Positions 7,959 to 16,754 of a stretch of 64,000 nt of DNA are shown in pieces. The DNA lies in contig NZ_LPNO01000052.1 of NCBI RefSeq assembly GCF_001952855.1, positions 96,187 to 160,186 on the forward strand. Direction: 5' to 3'. Every line of letters starts with the position of its first letter. Position 1 is the stretch's first letter. Source of the stretch: Pseudomonas sp. ATCC PTA-122608. Its GTDB lineage: Bacteria > Pseudomonadota > Gammaproteobacteria > Pseudomonadales > Pseudomonadaceae. The position numbers were made by a program, and so were the translations under genes. The notes beneath the pieces are model-generated. The model did no database searches. It was not told where the DNA came from and saw only the letters and a list, made by a program, of their open reading frames with translations.

Positions 7959-8507
7959 TTATTTGCCCGCGCGCTGGTAGCGCACGGCTTCGACGAACAC
8001 GTCAGCATTGGCCGGGTCATCCAGGTAGGCAAACACCTGGGCCATGGTGCTGTTGATCAATACGCCGTCGCCTTCGACGGTTTCGACAGTGCTGCCGCCA
8101 AGGACTTTCTGGCCGACAGCCTGGTGGATCTGGTCCAGGTCGAGGTTGTAGACCACCAATTCGTGTTCATCGTTGAGCTCGAAGCCTGCCAGGATGAAAT
8201 GCCCGCCAAACTTGGCCGGCAGCGGCGCCGACAAATACCAGCGGCTGCCATGGCGGGAAACCGTGAACAGGTATTCATCACGTTGGCCCGGCTGGGCTTT
8301 AGGGTAGCTCACGGCTTTGTAGCGATGTTCGCCCACGCGGCTGATCTGCAGGTTGAGCGGCTCGCCCCAGGCATTTTTGCTGGCCCATTTGCCCAACAGG
8401 GCCTCAGGCGCCGCCTCACTGGCCGGCAACGGATCCTTGAACGTCACCAGGCAACCGCTGAGCAACAGGAACGACAAGGCGATCACAACGACACGCCAGG
8501 CTTTCAT
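7959..8507 (-). CDS. Conserved lipoprotein, PA3698-like
   Basis: A 182-residue predicted lipoprotein: MKAWRVVVIALSFLLLSGC carries the lipobox LSGC with Cys19. The mature region is beta-rich (LLGKWASKNAWGEPLNLQISR, YKAVSYPK, EYLFTVSRHGSRWYLS), which suggests a lipocalin-like or small beta-barrel fold; this is a guess from pattern. AGGGGAG before the ATG at 8505-8507 fixes the start; the upstream in-frame extension to 8570 lacks support. It sits between the TetR regulator and the DUF1704 gene on the same strand, 16 bases after the regulator's stop, so the three may be one transcript. Function unknown. Confidence 0.82.
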   Translation of the reverse strand: MKAWRVVVIALSFLLLSGCLVTFKDPLPASEAAPEALLGKWASKNAWGEPLNLQISRVGEHRYKAVSYPKAQPGQRDEYLFTVSRHGSRWYLSAPLPAKFGGHFILAGFELNDEHELVVYNLDLDQIHQAVGQKVLGGSTVETVEGDGVLINSTMAQVFAYLDDPANADVFVEAVRYQRAGK

Positions 8508-8523
8508 TGAACACTCCCCTGTG

Positions 8524-9240
8524 TCAGACCGAAGCCAACACCAAATGCATGTAACGCTTGAGGATCTCAAGCATTTCTTCGCTGGTCAGAGGCTCTGCAC
8601 CGCCCAGCAGGCCCTGATATTCCATCCGACCGATAATCGCCGTCAACACTTTGGCATCCTGTTGCGGCTCGCGCGAACCCAATACCTGGAAAAACTGGCA
8701 AGTGCCCTGCAACAGGATTTGCTGGTGGGAGCGCACCAACTCGGCCAGGCGCGGGTTCAGCAGCGCTTCCTGGCGAAACGCCTGCTCGGCCATCAGGTGC
8801 TCGCGGCGGTTGAGCAATTGGCGTTGCACGTAATCGGCGGTCAGGCGCGCGATGTCGTCGGCCAGTTGCGAGCGCGACTGCGGACTGCCGTCGCCATAAG
8901 CGACCATCTCCCGCAGCAGCCCTTCGTTACGCACCCACAACTTGCCCATGAACGCCGCGCTGCGCTCCACGTATTGGGCGAAGGTGTCGGTGAGCAGGTC
9001 GTCAATGTCCTTGAAGTAATAGGTAGTGGCCGATAATGGCACGCCGGCCTCTGCCGCCACCGCACGATGACGCACGGCGCGCACGCCTTCACGCACCACG
9101 ATGCGCATCGCCGCATCGAGAATGTCCTGCCGGCGTTGCTCACTGCCCCGGCGACTGGCCTTGCGGCCCTGGTACTGAACACTTTCAGCCACGGCAGCGG
9201 CTATGCCGGCGGCACCCTTTTGAGCGATTACGCGGTTCAC
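8524..9240 (-). CDS. TetR-family transcriptional regulator
   Basis: A 238-residue repressor-type protein. After a short basic lead (GRKASRRGSEQRRQDILDAA) comes the TetR helix-turn-helix (RAVAAEAGVPLSATTYYF). An all-helical ligand-binding domain makes up the rest. I choose the GTG at 9238-9240 (protein begins VNRVIAQKG), preceded by AAAGGAAGA at good distance. The longer reading to 9312 would encode MIVPTLCVGTQPVTLRVT from a palindromic repeat and is unlikely. It is the first gene of the group ending with the DUF1704 gene, so it may control itself and those neighbours. Ligand unknown. Confidence 0.85.
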   Translation of the reverse strand: MNRVIAQKGAAGIAAAVAESVQYQGRKASRRGSEQRRQDILDAAMRIVVREGVRAVRHRAVAAEAGVPLSATTYYFKDIDDLLTDTFAQYVERSAAFMGKLWVRNEGLLREMVAYGDGSPQSRSQLADDIARLTADYVQRQLLNRREHLMAEQAFRQEALLNPRLAELVRSHQQILLQGTCQFFQVLGSREPQQDAKVLTAIIGRMEYQGLLGGAEPLTSEEMLEILKRYMHLVLASV

Positions 9241-9260
9241 GACAGATCTTCCTTTCAGGG

Positions 9261-9311
9261 TGACGCGGAGCGTCACGGGCTGCGTTCCCACGCAGAGTGT
9301 GGGGACGATCA
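9261..9311. repeat. Palindromic repeat (CGTTCCCACG family), partial copy
   Basis: TGACGCGGAGCGTCA (9261-9275) followed by CGTTCCCACGCAGAGTGTGGGGACGATCA. The same two-part unit appears, better conserved, at 26384-26498, and a single half at 34997-35018. It lies directly upstream of the TetR gene. Confidence 0.8.
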
Positions 9312-9346
9312 TCTGGCGCTGTTAGCTTGACGCTTAAATACGCCAC

Positions 9347-9376
9347 ATAAAAAAGCCGCCTTATAAAAGGCGGCTT
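9347..9376 (-). terminator. Intrinsic terminator of lysS
   Basis: Read on the minus strand, AAGCCGCC, an 8-base loop and GGCGGCTT are followed by a T-run (TTTT). It lies 16 bases after the lysS stop. Confidence 0.9.
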
Positions 9377-9391
9377 CGGATTTCGCTACGG

Positions 9392-10894
9392 TTACGCTTG
9401 TGGCCGCATGTGCGGGAACAAGATCACGTCACGGATCGACGGCGAGTTGGTCAACAACATCACCAACCGGTCGATGCCGATGCCTTCACCAGCGGTAGGC
9501 GGCATGCCGTATTCCAGAGCGCGAACGAAGTCGGCGTCGTAGTGCATCGCCTCGTCGTCGCCGGCGTCCTTGTCGGCCACTTGGGCCATGAAGCGCTCGG
9601 CCTGGTCTTCTGCGTCGTTCAGCTCGGAGTAGGCGTTGGCGATTTCACGGCCGCCGATGAACAGCTCGAAACGGTCGGTAACGTTCGGGTTGTCATCGTT
9701 GCGACGGGCCAGCGGCGACACTTCGAACGGGTACTGGGTAATGAAGTGCGGCTGTTCCAGCTTGTGCTCAACCAGCTCTTCGAAAATCATCACCTGCAAT
9801 TTGCCCAGACCTTCAAAGCCCAGCACCTTGGCGCCGGCTTTCTTGGCGATGGCACGGGCCTTGTCGATGTCGGTCAGGTCGTCAGCGGTCAGCTCAGGGT
9901 TGTACTTGAGGATCGAATCGAACACCGACAGGCGCACGAACGGCTCGCCGAAGTGGAACACTTTGTCGCCGTACGGCACATCGGTGGAACCCAGGACCAA
10001 CTGCGCCAGTTCGCGGAACAGTTCTTCGGTCAGGTCCATGTTGTCTTCGTAGTCGGCGTAAGCCTGGTAGAACTCCAACATGGTGAATTCAGGGTTGTGA
10101 CGAGTCGAAACGCCTTCGTTACGGAAGTTGCGGTTGATCTCGAACACTTTCTCGAAGCCGCCAACCACCAGGCGCTTGAGGTACAGCTCCGGCGCGATAC
10201 GCAGGAACATTTCCAGGTCCAGCGCATTGTGGTGGGTTTCGAAAGGCTTGGCTGCGGCACCACCGGGGATGGTTTGCAGCATCGGCGTTTCGACTTCCAG
10301 GAAGTCACGCGCCATCAGGAAGCTGCGGATGTGCGCGATCACTTGCGAGCGTACGCGGAACGTCTGGCGCACTTCTTCGTTGACGATCAGGTCAACGTAG
10401 CGCTGGCGGTAGCGCTGTTCGGTGTCGGTCAGGCCGTGGTGCTTGTCCGGCAGCGGGCGCAGCGACTTGGTCAGCAGGCGCACGTTGGTCATCTCAACGT
10501 ACAGGTCGCCCTTGCCGGAACGGGCCAGGGTGCCTTCGGCTGCAATGATGTCGCCCATGTCCCAGGTTTTCACCGAGGCCAGGGTTTCTTCAGACAGGGT
10601 TTTGCGGTTGACGTAGACCTGAATGCGACCGGTCATGTCCTGGATCACCATGAACGAGCCACGGTTGAGCATGATGCGACCTGCCACCTTGACCGGGATC
10701 GCAGCCTCTGCCAGCTCTTCCTTGGTCTTGTCCGCGTACTGTTTCTGCAAGGCATCGCAGTAGTTTTCGCGGCGGAAGTCGTTGGGGAAGGCATTGCCCT
10801 TGGCGCGCTCGGCAGCAAGCTTTTCCTTGCGCAGGGCGATCAGGGAGTTTTCTTCCTGTTGCAGGGCTTGCGGGTCGAGTTGTTGGTCGCTCAT
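9392..10894 (-). CDS. lysS: Lysyl-tRNA synthetase, class II
   Basis: Charges tRNA-Lys with lysine in the cytoplasm. The 500 residues match the class IIb LysRS length. An N-terminal OB-fold anticodon-binding domain (VKVAGRIMLNRGSFMVIQD) is followed by the catalytic core: motif 1 around MARDFLEVETPMLQ, motif 2 FRNEGVSTRHNPEFTMLE, motif 3 GIGIDRLVMLL. It lies 79 bases downstream of prfB on the same strand, the common bacterial prfB-lysS arrangement. The gap contains a small hairpin and a single REP palindrome. A terminator follows. Confidence 0.98.
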   Translation of the reverse strand: MSDQQLDPQALQQEENSLIALRKEKLAAERAKGNAFPNDFRRENYCDALQKQYADKTKEELAEAAIPVKVAGRIMLNRGSFMVIQDMTGRIQVYVNRKTLSEETLASVKTWDMGDIIAAEGTLARSGKGDLYVEMTNVRLLTKSLRPLPDKHHGLTDTEQRYRQRYVDLIVNEEVRQTFRVRSQVIAHIRSFLMARDFLEVETPMLQTIPGGAAAKPFETHHNALDLEMFLRIAPELYLKRLVVGGFEKVFEINRNFRNEGVSTRHNPEFTMLEFYQAYADYEDNMDLTEELFRELAQLVLGSTDVPYGDKVFHFGEPFVRLSVFDSILKYNPELTADDLTDIDKARAIAKKAGAKVLGFEGLGKLQVMIFEELVEHKLEQPHFITQYPFEVSPLARRNDDNPNVTDRFELFIGGREIANAYSELNDAEDQAERFMAQVADKDAGDDEAMHYDADFVRALEYGMPPTAGEGIGIDRLVMLLTNSPSIRDVILFPHMRPQA

Positions 10895-10924
10895 GTCTTT
10901 TGAAATTCCATCACGGGTACGTTT

Positions 10925-10970
10925 TCCCCAACCTTCGGTTGGGGATCGCGAGCAAGCTCGCTCCTACAGG
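10925..10970. repeat. Hairpin plus single REP palindrome between prfB and lysS
   Basis: CCCCAACC-TTC-GGTTGGGG (about 10927-10945) forms a tight hairpin. It is followed by a single REP core, TCGCGAGCAAGCTCGCTCCT. They fill most of the 79-base gap and could uncouple expression of the two genes. Confidence 0.7.
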
Positions 10971-10973
10971 GGG

Positions 10974-12069
10974 TTACAGGCCAGATTTCAGGCTGGCTTC
11001 CAGGTATTCGTCGATATCACCGTCGAGCACCTTGTCGCAGTCGCTGCGTTCGATGTTGGTACGCAGATCCTTGATCCGCGACGCATCGAGCACGTACGAG
11101 CGGATCTGGTGACCCCAGCCGATATCCGACTTGGTGTCTTCCAGCGCCTGGGACGCGGCGTTACGTTTCTGCATTTCCTGCTCGTACAACTTGGCCCGCA
11201 GCATTTTCATGGCGGTGTCCTTGTTCGCGTGCTGGGAACGTTCGTTCTGGCAGCTGACCACGGTGTTGGTCGGTACGTGGGTAATACGTACGGCCGAGTC
11301 GGTGGTGTTTACGTGCTGACCACCGGCACCGGAGGAACGATAGGTGTCGATGCGCAGGTCTGCCGGGTTGATCTCGATTTCCACCTTGTCGTCGATCTCT
11401 GGCGAGACGAAAACAGCGGAGAACGAGGTGTGGCGACGGTTGCCGGAGTCGAACGGGCTCTTGCGCACCAGGCGGTGAACACCGATCTCGGTACGCAGCC
11501 AGCCAAAGGCGTATTCGCCCTTGATGTGCACGGTCGCGCCCTTGATGCCAGCCACTTCACCGGCCGACAGCTCCATGATGGTCGCGTCGAAACCGCGTTT
11601 GTCAGCCCAGCGCAGGTACATGCGCAACAGGATGTTGGCCCAGTCCTGGGCTTCGGTGCCGCCGGAACCGGCCTGGATATCCAGGTAGGCGTTGTTCGGG
11701 TCCATTTCATGGCTGAACATGCGGCGGAATTCGAGTTTGGCGAGGTTTTCCTCGAGACGGGCCAGCTCGGCGACGATATCGCCCACTGCGCCTTCGTCGT
11801 CTTCTTCGACGGCCATGTCCAGCAGGTCGCGGCAATCGCCCAGACCGGTGTTCAGCTCGTCGAGGGTCTCGACGATCTGCGCCAGCGCAGCGCGCTCGCG
11901 GCCCAGTTCCTGGGCGTATTCAGGTTTGTTCCAGACAGCCGGATCTTCAAGCTCGCGATTGACTTCGGTCAGACGCTCATGCTTTTGATCGTAGTCAAAG
12001 ATACCCCCGAATAGTTTCGGAGCGCTCGGACAGGTCCTTGATGGTGTTAAGGATCGGGTTGATTTCCAT
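10974..12069 (-). CDS. prfB: Peptide chain release factor 2 (programmed +1 frameshift)
   Basis: Releases nascent chains at UGA and UAA codons. Translation starts at the ATG at 12067-12069 (MEINPILNTIKDLSERSETI) and meets an in-frame TGA at 11995-11997 after 24 codons. The slip site AGG GGG TAT CTT TGA C is intact: the AGGGGG acts as an internal Shine-Dalgarno and the ribosome skips T11997 to continue with GAC (DYDQKHERL). The full product is 364 residues, the normal RF2 length. It carries the stop-recognition motif SPF (VRKSPFDSGNRR) and the catalytic GGQ loop (SGAGGQHVNT). This is autoregulation by RF2 level, not a mutation. A single-frame reading from 12248 is an artefact of the repeat upstream. 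Confidence 0.97.
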
Positions 12070-12193
12070 GGCGGGCAGCACTCGTTGGCGAACTTTTGAA
12101 AGCCGAAGAGTATAACGACAAACGGGCGGGAGCGGCAGCCCGCTTGGCCGAAAAGGCGGGGTTGCATCAGCAAATGCGAGTTCAAAAGAACCC

Positions 12194-12324
12194 TGTGGCG
12201 AGGGAGCTTGCTCCCGCTGGGCTGCGCAGCAGCCCCTTGCAATGTCACTGTGGTGTGTCAGGCGGTACTTGATGATGGTCTGGGGCTGCTTCGCAGCCCA
12301 GCGGGAGCAAGCTCCCTCGCCACA
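12194..12324. repeat. REPIN (TGTGGCGAGGGAGC family)
   Basis: TGTGGCGAGGGAGCTTGCTC with CCGCTGGGCTGCGCAGCAGC (12194-12236) is mirrored at 12282-12324 around a 45-base loop. It is the second REP family in this window; others lie at 30932-31100, 33030-33163 and 47956-48085. It sits between prfB and wspR. Confidence 0.92.
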
Positions 12325-12378
12325 ACAAGCTACCTCGCCACAGCAAACGCTCTCCCGACAACCAGCATTTTGCCGTCG

Positions 12379-13380
12379 TTATTCGATCCCCACCTGATTA
12401 CGCCCATTGTGCTTGGCCAGGTACAAGCCCTTGTCCGCCGCCGAGATCAACTGCCGGCAATCGGTGCCCTGTACCGGGGTCATGGTCGCCAAACCAATAC
12501 TGATGGTCAGGCTCGAACCTTCCGCCGGGGCAATGTGCGGGATTTTCAGGCCCGCCACCGCCTGGCGCAGTTTCTCGGCCACCAGCCGCGCACCGCCCGG
12601 CGAGGTGTTGGGCAGCACCAGGGCAAACTCTTCACCGCCGTAACGCGCCGGCAAATCCGAGGGACGGCTGCTGGCATCACGAATGGCCGCAGCCACCTTG
12701 CGCAACGCTTCATCGCCTTCCAGGTGACCAAAGCTGTCGTTGTAGGTCTTGAAGAAGTCCACGTCGATCATCAACAGCGAGAGCTGGGTCTGGTCACGCA
12801 TGGCACGCCGCCACTCCAGCTCCAGGTACTCGTCGAAATGCCGGCGATTGGACAGCCCGGTCAGGCCGTCGGAGTTCATCAGCCGTTGCAGCACCAGGTT
12901 GGTGTCCAGCAACTGCTGCTGGCTGACCCGCAGCGCACGATACGCCGCGTCCCGCTGCAGCAGGGTCATGTAGGAGCGCGAGTGGTAACGGATACGCGCC
13001 ACCAGCTCGATGTTATCCGGCAGCTTGACCAGGTAATCGTTGGCACCGGCGGCAAACGCCGCGCTCTTGATCAGCGGGTCTTCCTTGGTGGAAAGCACGA
13101 TGATCGGGATGTTCTGCGTCGCCGGATGATTACGGTATTCGCGCACCAGGGTCAGGCCGTCGAGCCCCGGCATTACCAGGTCCTGCAGGATCACCGTCGG
13201 TTTGATACGGATCGCCTGGGCAATGGCCTGGTGCGGGTCGGCGCAAAAATGGAAGTCGATGTTGTCTTCATGGGCCAGGCCCCGGCGTACGGCTTCGCCG
13301 ATCATTGCCTGGTCGTCGACGAGCAACACCATGGCGGCGTTTTCGTCGGTCTTGAAGTCGTCGAGCTGTAAATCATTCAT
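12379..13380 (-). CDS. wspR: Diguanylate cyclase response regulator WspR
   Basis: Output of the Wsp surface-sensing pathway: makes cyclic di-GMP when phosphorylated, driving biofilm and cellulose or exopolysaccharide production. The 333 residues comprise a receiver domain (VDD at 21-23, phosphoacceptor Asp67 in ILQDLVMPG), a helical stalk (about 135-170) and a GGDEF domain with active-site GGEEF at 248-252. The product-inhibition I-site RxxD is present as RPSD at 239-242, five residues before the signature. It is the last gene of the wsp cluster, 51 bases after wspF. All catalytic and control residues look intact, so the pathway should be functional. Confidence 0.97.
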   Translation of the reverse strand: MNDLQLDDFKTDENAAMVLLVDDQAMIGEAVRRGLAHEDNIDFHFCADPHQAIAQAIRIKPTVILQDLVMPGLDGLTLVREYRNHPATQNIPIIVLSTKEDPLIKSAAFAAGANDYLVKLPDNIELVARIRYHSRSYMTLLQRDAAYRALRVSQQQLLDTNLVLQRLMNSDGLTGLSNRRHFDEYLELEWRRAMRDQTQLSLLMIDVDFFKTYNDSFGHLEGDEALRKVAAAIRDASSRPSDLPARYGGEEFALVLPNTSPGGARLVAEKLRQAVAGLKIPHIAPAEGSSLTISIGLATMTPVQGTDCRQLISAADKGLYLAKHNGRNQVGIE

Positions 13381-13431
13381 TTGCAGTCACCTGAATTACT
13401 ACCTGCAGGCCAGGACAGCGTGTGATATCGG

Positions 13432-14442
13432 TCATTTTGCGAATACCTCCAGCAATCGTGGCGCAATTCTGTCCAGTGGGCGAATTTCAACAGCCGCATC
13501 GATCGCCGCTGCCGCTTTGGGCATGCCGTAAACCGCACAGCTTTGCTGGTCCTGCGCGATGGTCAGGTAGCCTTGCTGACGCATCGTTTTAAGTCCCTGG
13601 GCGCCATCACGGCCCATCCCCGTCAGCAGCACGCCGACGGCATCACCGTTCCAGTAACTGGCAACGCTTTCGAAAAACACGTCGATGGACGGCCGATAAA
13701 TCTCGTTCACCGGCTCTGCGGTGTAGGCCAGCGTGCCGTTCTTCAGCAGCCGAATATGATGATTGGTGCCCGCCAGCAACACCACGCCGCTTTGGGGCGG
13801 CTCGCCTTCCCGGGCCAGGCGCACCGGCAAGCCCGAGGCGCTGCTCAGCCATTCAGCCATGCCGGCGGCGAACACCTGGTCCACATGCTGCACCAACACA
13901 ATGGCCGGCGAAAAGTCCCGGGGCAAGCCCTTGAGCAGGGATTCCAGGGCAGCCGGGCCACCTGCAGACGAACCAATGGCCACCAGGCTCTGGCGTTTGC
14001 CCATGGTTCGCTGGGGCGCAGGCTCGGCCCGCACACGGCTGCCACGCTGGCCGATCAGCCAGCCGATGTTGAGGATCTTGCGCAGTAGCGGCGCCGCGGC
14101 GTCCTTCGGGTTACCCACACCCAGCGCGGGGGTGTCGACCACGTCCAGGGCGCCATGGCCCATGGCTTCAAACACGCGGCTGACGTTGGCCTGGCGATCA
14201 ACGGTGACAATCAGGATCGCGCAGGGCGTCTCGGCCATGATCTGCCGGGTGGCTTCCACGCCGTCCATCAAAGGCATGATCAGGTCCATCAGAATCAGGT
14301 CGGGCGTCAGCTCGGCGCAGCGCTGCACCGCCTCCAGGCCATTGTTGGCAACCCACACCACCTCATGGGCCGGCTCAAGACTCAGCGCCCGGCGCAAGGC
14401 TTCCACAGCCATGGGCATGTCATTGACGATTGCAATCCTCAT
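13432..14442 (-). CDS. wspF: CheB-type methylesterase WspF
   Basis: Demethylates the receptor WspA and so resets the pathway; loss of WspF is the classic route to wrinkly-spreader variants in P. fluorescens. The 336 residues have an N-terminal receiver (phosphoacceptor Asp53 in LILMDLIMP) and a C-terminal CheB esterase domain with the catalytic Ser in AIGSSAGGPAAL (about 158-159), His near 186 (VQHVDQ), and the Asp in GMGRDGAQG. Its start overlaps the wspE stop by 4 bases (ATGA at 14439-14442), giving translational coupling. The reading frame is complete with no sign of an inactivating change. Confidence 0.96.
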   Translation of the reverse strand: MRIAIVNDMPMAVEALRRALSLEPAHEVVWVANNGLEAVQRCAELTPDLILMDLIMPLMDGVEATRQIMAETPCAILIVTVDRQANVSRVFEAMGHGALDVVDTPALGVGNPKDAAAPLLRKILNIGWLIGQRGSRVRAEPAPQRTMGKRQSLVAIGSSAGGPAALESLLKGLPRDFSPAIVLVQHVDQVFAAGMAEWLSSASGLPVRLAREGEPPQSGVVLLAGTNHHIRLLKNGTLAYTAEPVNEIYRPSIDVFFESVASYWNGDAVGVLLTGMGRDGAQGLKTMRQQGYLTIAQDQQSCAVYGMPKAAAAIDAAVEIRPLDRIAPRLLEVFAK

Positions 14443-16754
14443 GCCCGGGCTCCTCCAATCAGCTCTACCACCGCGTCCAACAACGCGTCGTCATGGAAGC
14501 TGGCCTTGGCTAGATAATAGTCGGCACCGGCGTCCAGTCCACGGCGGCGGTCTTCTTCCCGATCTTTGTAGGAAACAACCATCACCGGCAGGGATTGCAG
14601 GCGAGTATCACGGCGCAAGAGTGTGACCAATTCAATACCGTCCATGCGAGGCATATCAATGTCAGTGATCAACAGGTCAAAGTCTTCGGAGCGCAGCGCG
14701 TTCCAGCCATCCATGCCATCGACCGCCACGGCTACTTCGTAACCGCGATTAAGTAACAGTTTGCGTTGCAGCTCGCGCACGGTCAGTGAGTCATCCACCA
14801 CCAGAATACGCTTGCGCGCTGCTTCCTGGGTTTGCTGGGTACGCCGGGCGATGCGCTCCAGACGACCGGTATTGAGCAGCTTGTCCACAGAACGCAGCAT
14901 GTCTTCAACGTCGACGATCAACACCACCGAGCCGTCATCAAGCAGGGCACCGGCGGAGATGTCCTGGACCTTGCCCAGCCGGTCATCCAGGGGCAGCACC
15001 ACCAGCGTGCGCTCGCCGATAAAACGCTCCACGGCAATCCCGTAGACGGCATCGCGCTCGCGGATCACCACGACCTTGAGGGTTTCCTGATTGCCCTGCC
15101 CGGGCGGGCGCTGCAGCAACTGGCTGGCGGCGACCAGGCCGACATGCCGGCCTTCGTGCCAGAAATGCTGGCGACCTTCCAGTTGCACGATGTCGTCGGG
15201 GGCCAGGTCACACATACGTTCGATGTGAGCCAGCGGGAAGGCGTAGGCCTCTTCACCGACCTCCACCACCAGGCTGCGCACCACCGACAGGGTCAACGGC
15301 ACTTCAAGATGGAAGCGACTGCCCTGCCCCGCCGTTTGCTCCAGCACCACCGCGCCGCGCAACTGGCGAACCATATGCTGTACCGCATCCAGACCGACAC
15401 CGCGGCCCGAAACCTCGGTGACCTTGTCCCGCAGGCTGAAGCCCGGCAGGAACAGAAACGTCAGCAGCTCCTCTTCGCTCAAGCGCAGGGCGGTTTCCAG
15501 CGGCGACAAATGCCGGTCGACGATGGTGCCGCGCAGGCGTTCCAGGTCGACACCGTTGCCGTCGTCACTCAGTTCCAGCACCAGCAGGCCGGCCTGGTGG
15601 GACGCTCGCAGGCGGATCAAGCCTTCGGCGGGTTTGCCCGCCAGCAGGCGTTGCTCGGGCATTTCGATGCCGTGGTCGACGGCATTGCGTAATAAATGGG
15701 TGAGCGGCGCTTCGAGTTTTTCCAACACGTCGCGGTCGACCTGGGTCTTCTCGCCTTCGATTTCCAGGCGCACCTGTTTACCGAGGCTACGGCCGAGGTC
15801 ACGAACCATGCGCACCTGCCCGGCCAGTACATCGGCAAACGGCCGCATGCGGCACGCCAGCGCGGTGTCGTACAAGACTTGGGCGCGCTGCCCGGCCTGC
15901 CAGCCGAACTCATCGATTTCGGCGGTTTTTTCCGCGAGCAACGCCTGGGCTTCGCTCAACAGGCGGCGGGTGTCGGCCAGGGCTTCCTGGGCTTCCAGGC
16001 TCAGGTCGACGGTCTTGAGGTGGCCGTCAAGGTTATCCAGGGCCCGGACACTGTTGCTCTGGATGCGCTTGAGGCGTTGCAAACTGGCGAGATATGGCTT
16101 GAGCCGCTGGGTTTCCACCAGGGATTTGCTGGACAGGTCCAACAGGCTGTTCAAGCGCTCGGCAGTGACCCGCAATACGCGCTCGCCGCCTTCGGTCATG
16201 CGTTTGTTCTGGCGTGGCTGTTCGGCACTGACGGGCGGCGCGGGTTCGGGCTCCGGCGCCAGGGTCAGCAGTGCTTCCATCGACAATTCAGGTTCTGGCG
16301 CAGGTGCCGGCGTTGGCGTTGGCGTTGGCGTTGGCGTTGGCGCAACGGGCGGTGCGACTTTTTGCGACGGGTCGAGCAAACGCTCCATCAGCGCCACGTA
16401 GGACTCGATGTCCGCTGCGCCCACGGTGTTGCCCGGCGTGGCGATGCGCATCAGCAAATCGGTGCCTTGCAGCAGTGCGTCGATATGTTCCGGCAGCAGG
16501 TACAGCCGGCTTTCCTGGGCGCTGACCAGGCAATCTTCCATCACGTGGGCGACGCTGACACCGGCGTCCACCCCGACAATCCGCGCCGCGCCCTTCAAAG
16601 AATGGGCGGCGCGCATGCAGGCTTCGAGCTGGTCGGCCTGGGTCGGGTTGCGCTCCAGGGCCAGCAGACCGGCACTGAGCACCTGGGTCTGGGCGTCGGC
16701 TTCCAGGCTGAACAGTTCCAGCAGCGAGGCATCGCGCATCTGGTCGGGGGTCAT
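14439..16754 (-). CDS. wspE: Hybrid CheA-type histidine kinase WspE
   Basis: Kinase of the Wsp complex that phosphorylates WspR and WspF. It is 771 residues from the ATG at 16754, which overlaps the wspD stop. Domains in order: HPt with phospho-His51 (AAHSLKGAARIVG), a Pro/Thr-rich linker around residues 138-160, dimerisation helices, CheA ATPase (RNAVDHGIE N-box, DDGNGVDL G1 box, SGRGVGLD G2 box), a CheW-like regulatory domain (LTLSVVRSLVVEVGEEAYAF) and a C-terminal receiver (LLITDIDMPRMDG). The linker is encoded by a hexanucleotide repeat (16309-16344) that could change in length without shifting frame. Confidence 0.96.
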   Translation of the reverse strand: MTPDQMRDASLLELFSLEADAQTQVLSAGLLALERNPTQADQLEACMRAAHSLKGAARIVGVDAGVSVAHVMEDCLVSAQESRLYLLPEHIDALLQGTDLLMRIATPGNTVGAADIESYVALMERLLDPSQKVAPPVAPTPTPTPTPTPAPAPEPELSMEALLTLAPEPEPAPPVSAEQPRQNKRMTEGGERVLRVTAERLNSLLDLSSKSLVETQRLKPYLASLQRLKRIQSNSVRALDNLDGHLKTVDLSLEAQEALADTRRLLSEAQALLAEKTAEIDEFGWQAGQRAQVLYDTALACRMRPFADVLAGQVRMVRDLGRSLGKQVRLEIEGEKTQVDRDVLEKLEAPLTHLLRNAVDHGIEMPEQRLLAGKPAEGLIRLRASHQAGLLVLELSDDGNGVDLERLRGTIVDRHLSPLETALRLSEEELLTFLFLPGFSLRDKVTEVSGRGVGLDAVQHMVRQLRGAVVLEQTAGQGSRFHLEVPLTLSVVRSLVVEVGEEAYAFPLAHIERMCDLAPDDIVQLEGRQHFWHEGRHVGLVAASQLLQRPPGQGNQETLKVVVIRERDAVYGIAVERFIGERTLVVLPLDDRLGKVQDISAGALLDDGSVVLIVDVEDMLRSVDKLLNTGRLERIARRTQQTQEAARKRILVVDDSLTVRELQRKLLLNRGYEVAVAVDGMDGWNALRSEDFDLLITDIDMPRMDGIELVTLLRRDTRLQSLPVMVVSYKDREEDRRRGLDAGADYYLAKASFHDDALLDAVVELIGGARA
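16309..16344. repeat. Hexanucleotide (GGCGTT) repeat inside wspE
   Basis: Five perfect GGCGTT units followed by GGCGCA (16309-16344). On the coding strand it specifies the alternating Thr-Pro linker of WspE between the HPt domain and the kinase core. Gain or loss of units keeps the frame and would change linker length by two residues each. Confidence 0.9.

Noticed and set aside
9398..10903. 501-codon plus-strand frame opposite lysS
   Set aside because: Exact antisense shadow of lysS with a His/Gln/Val-rich composition and no motif.
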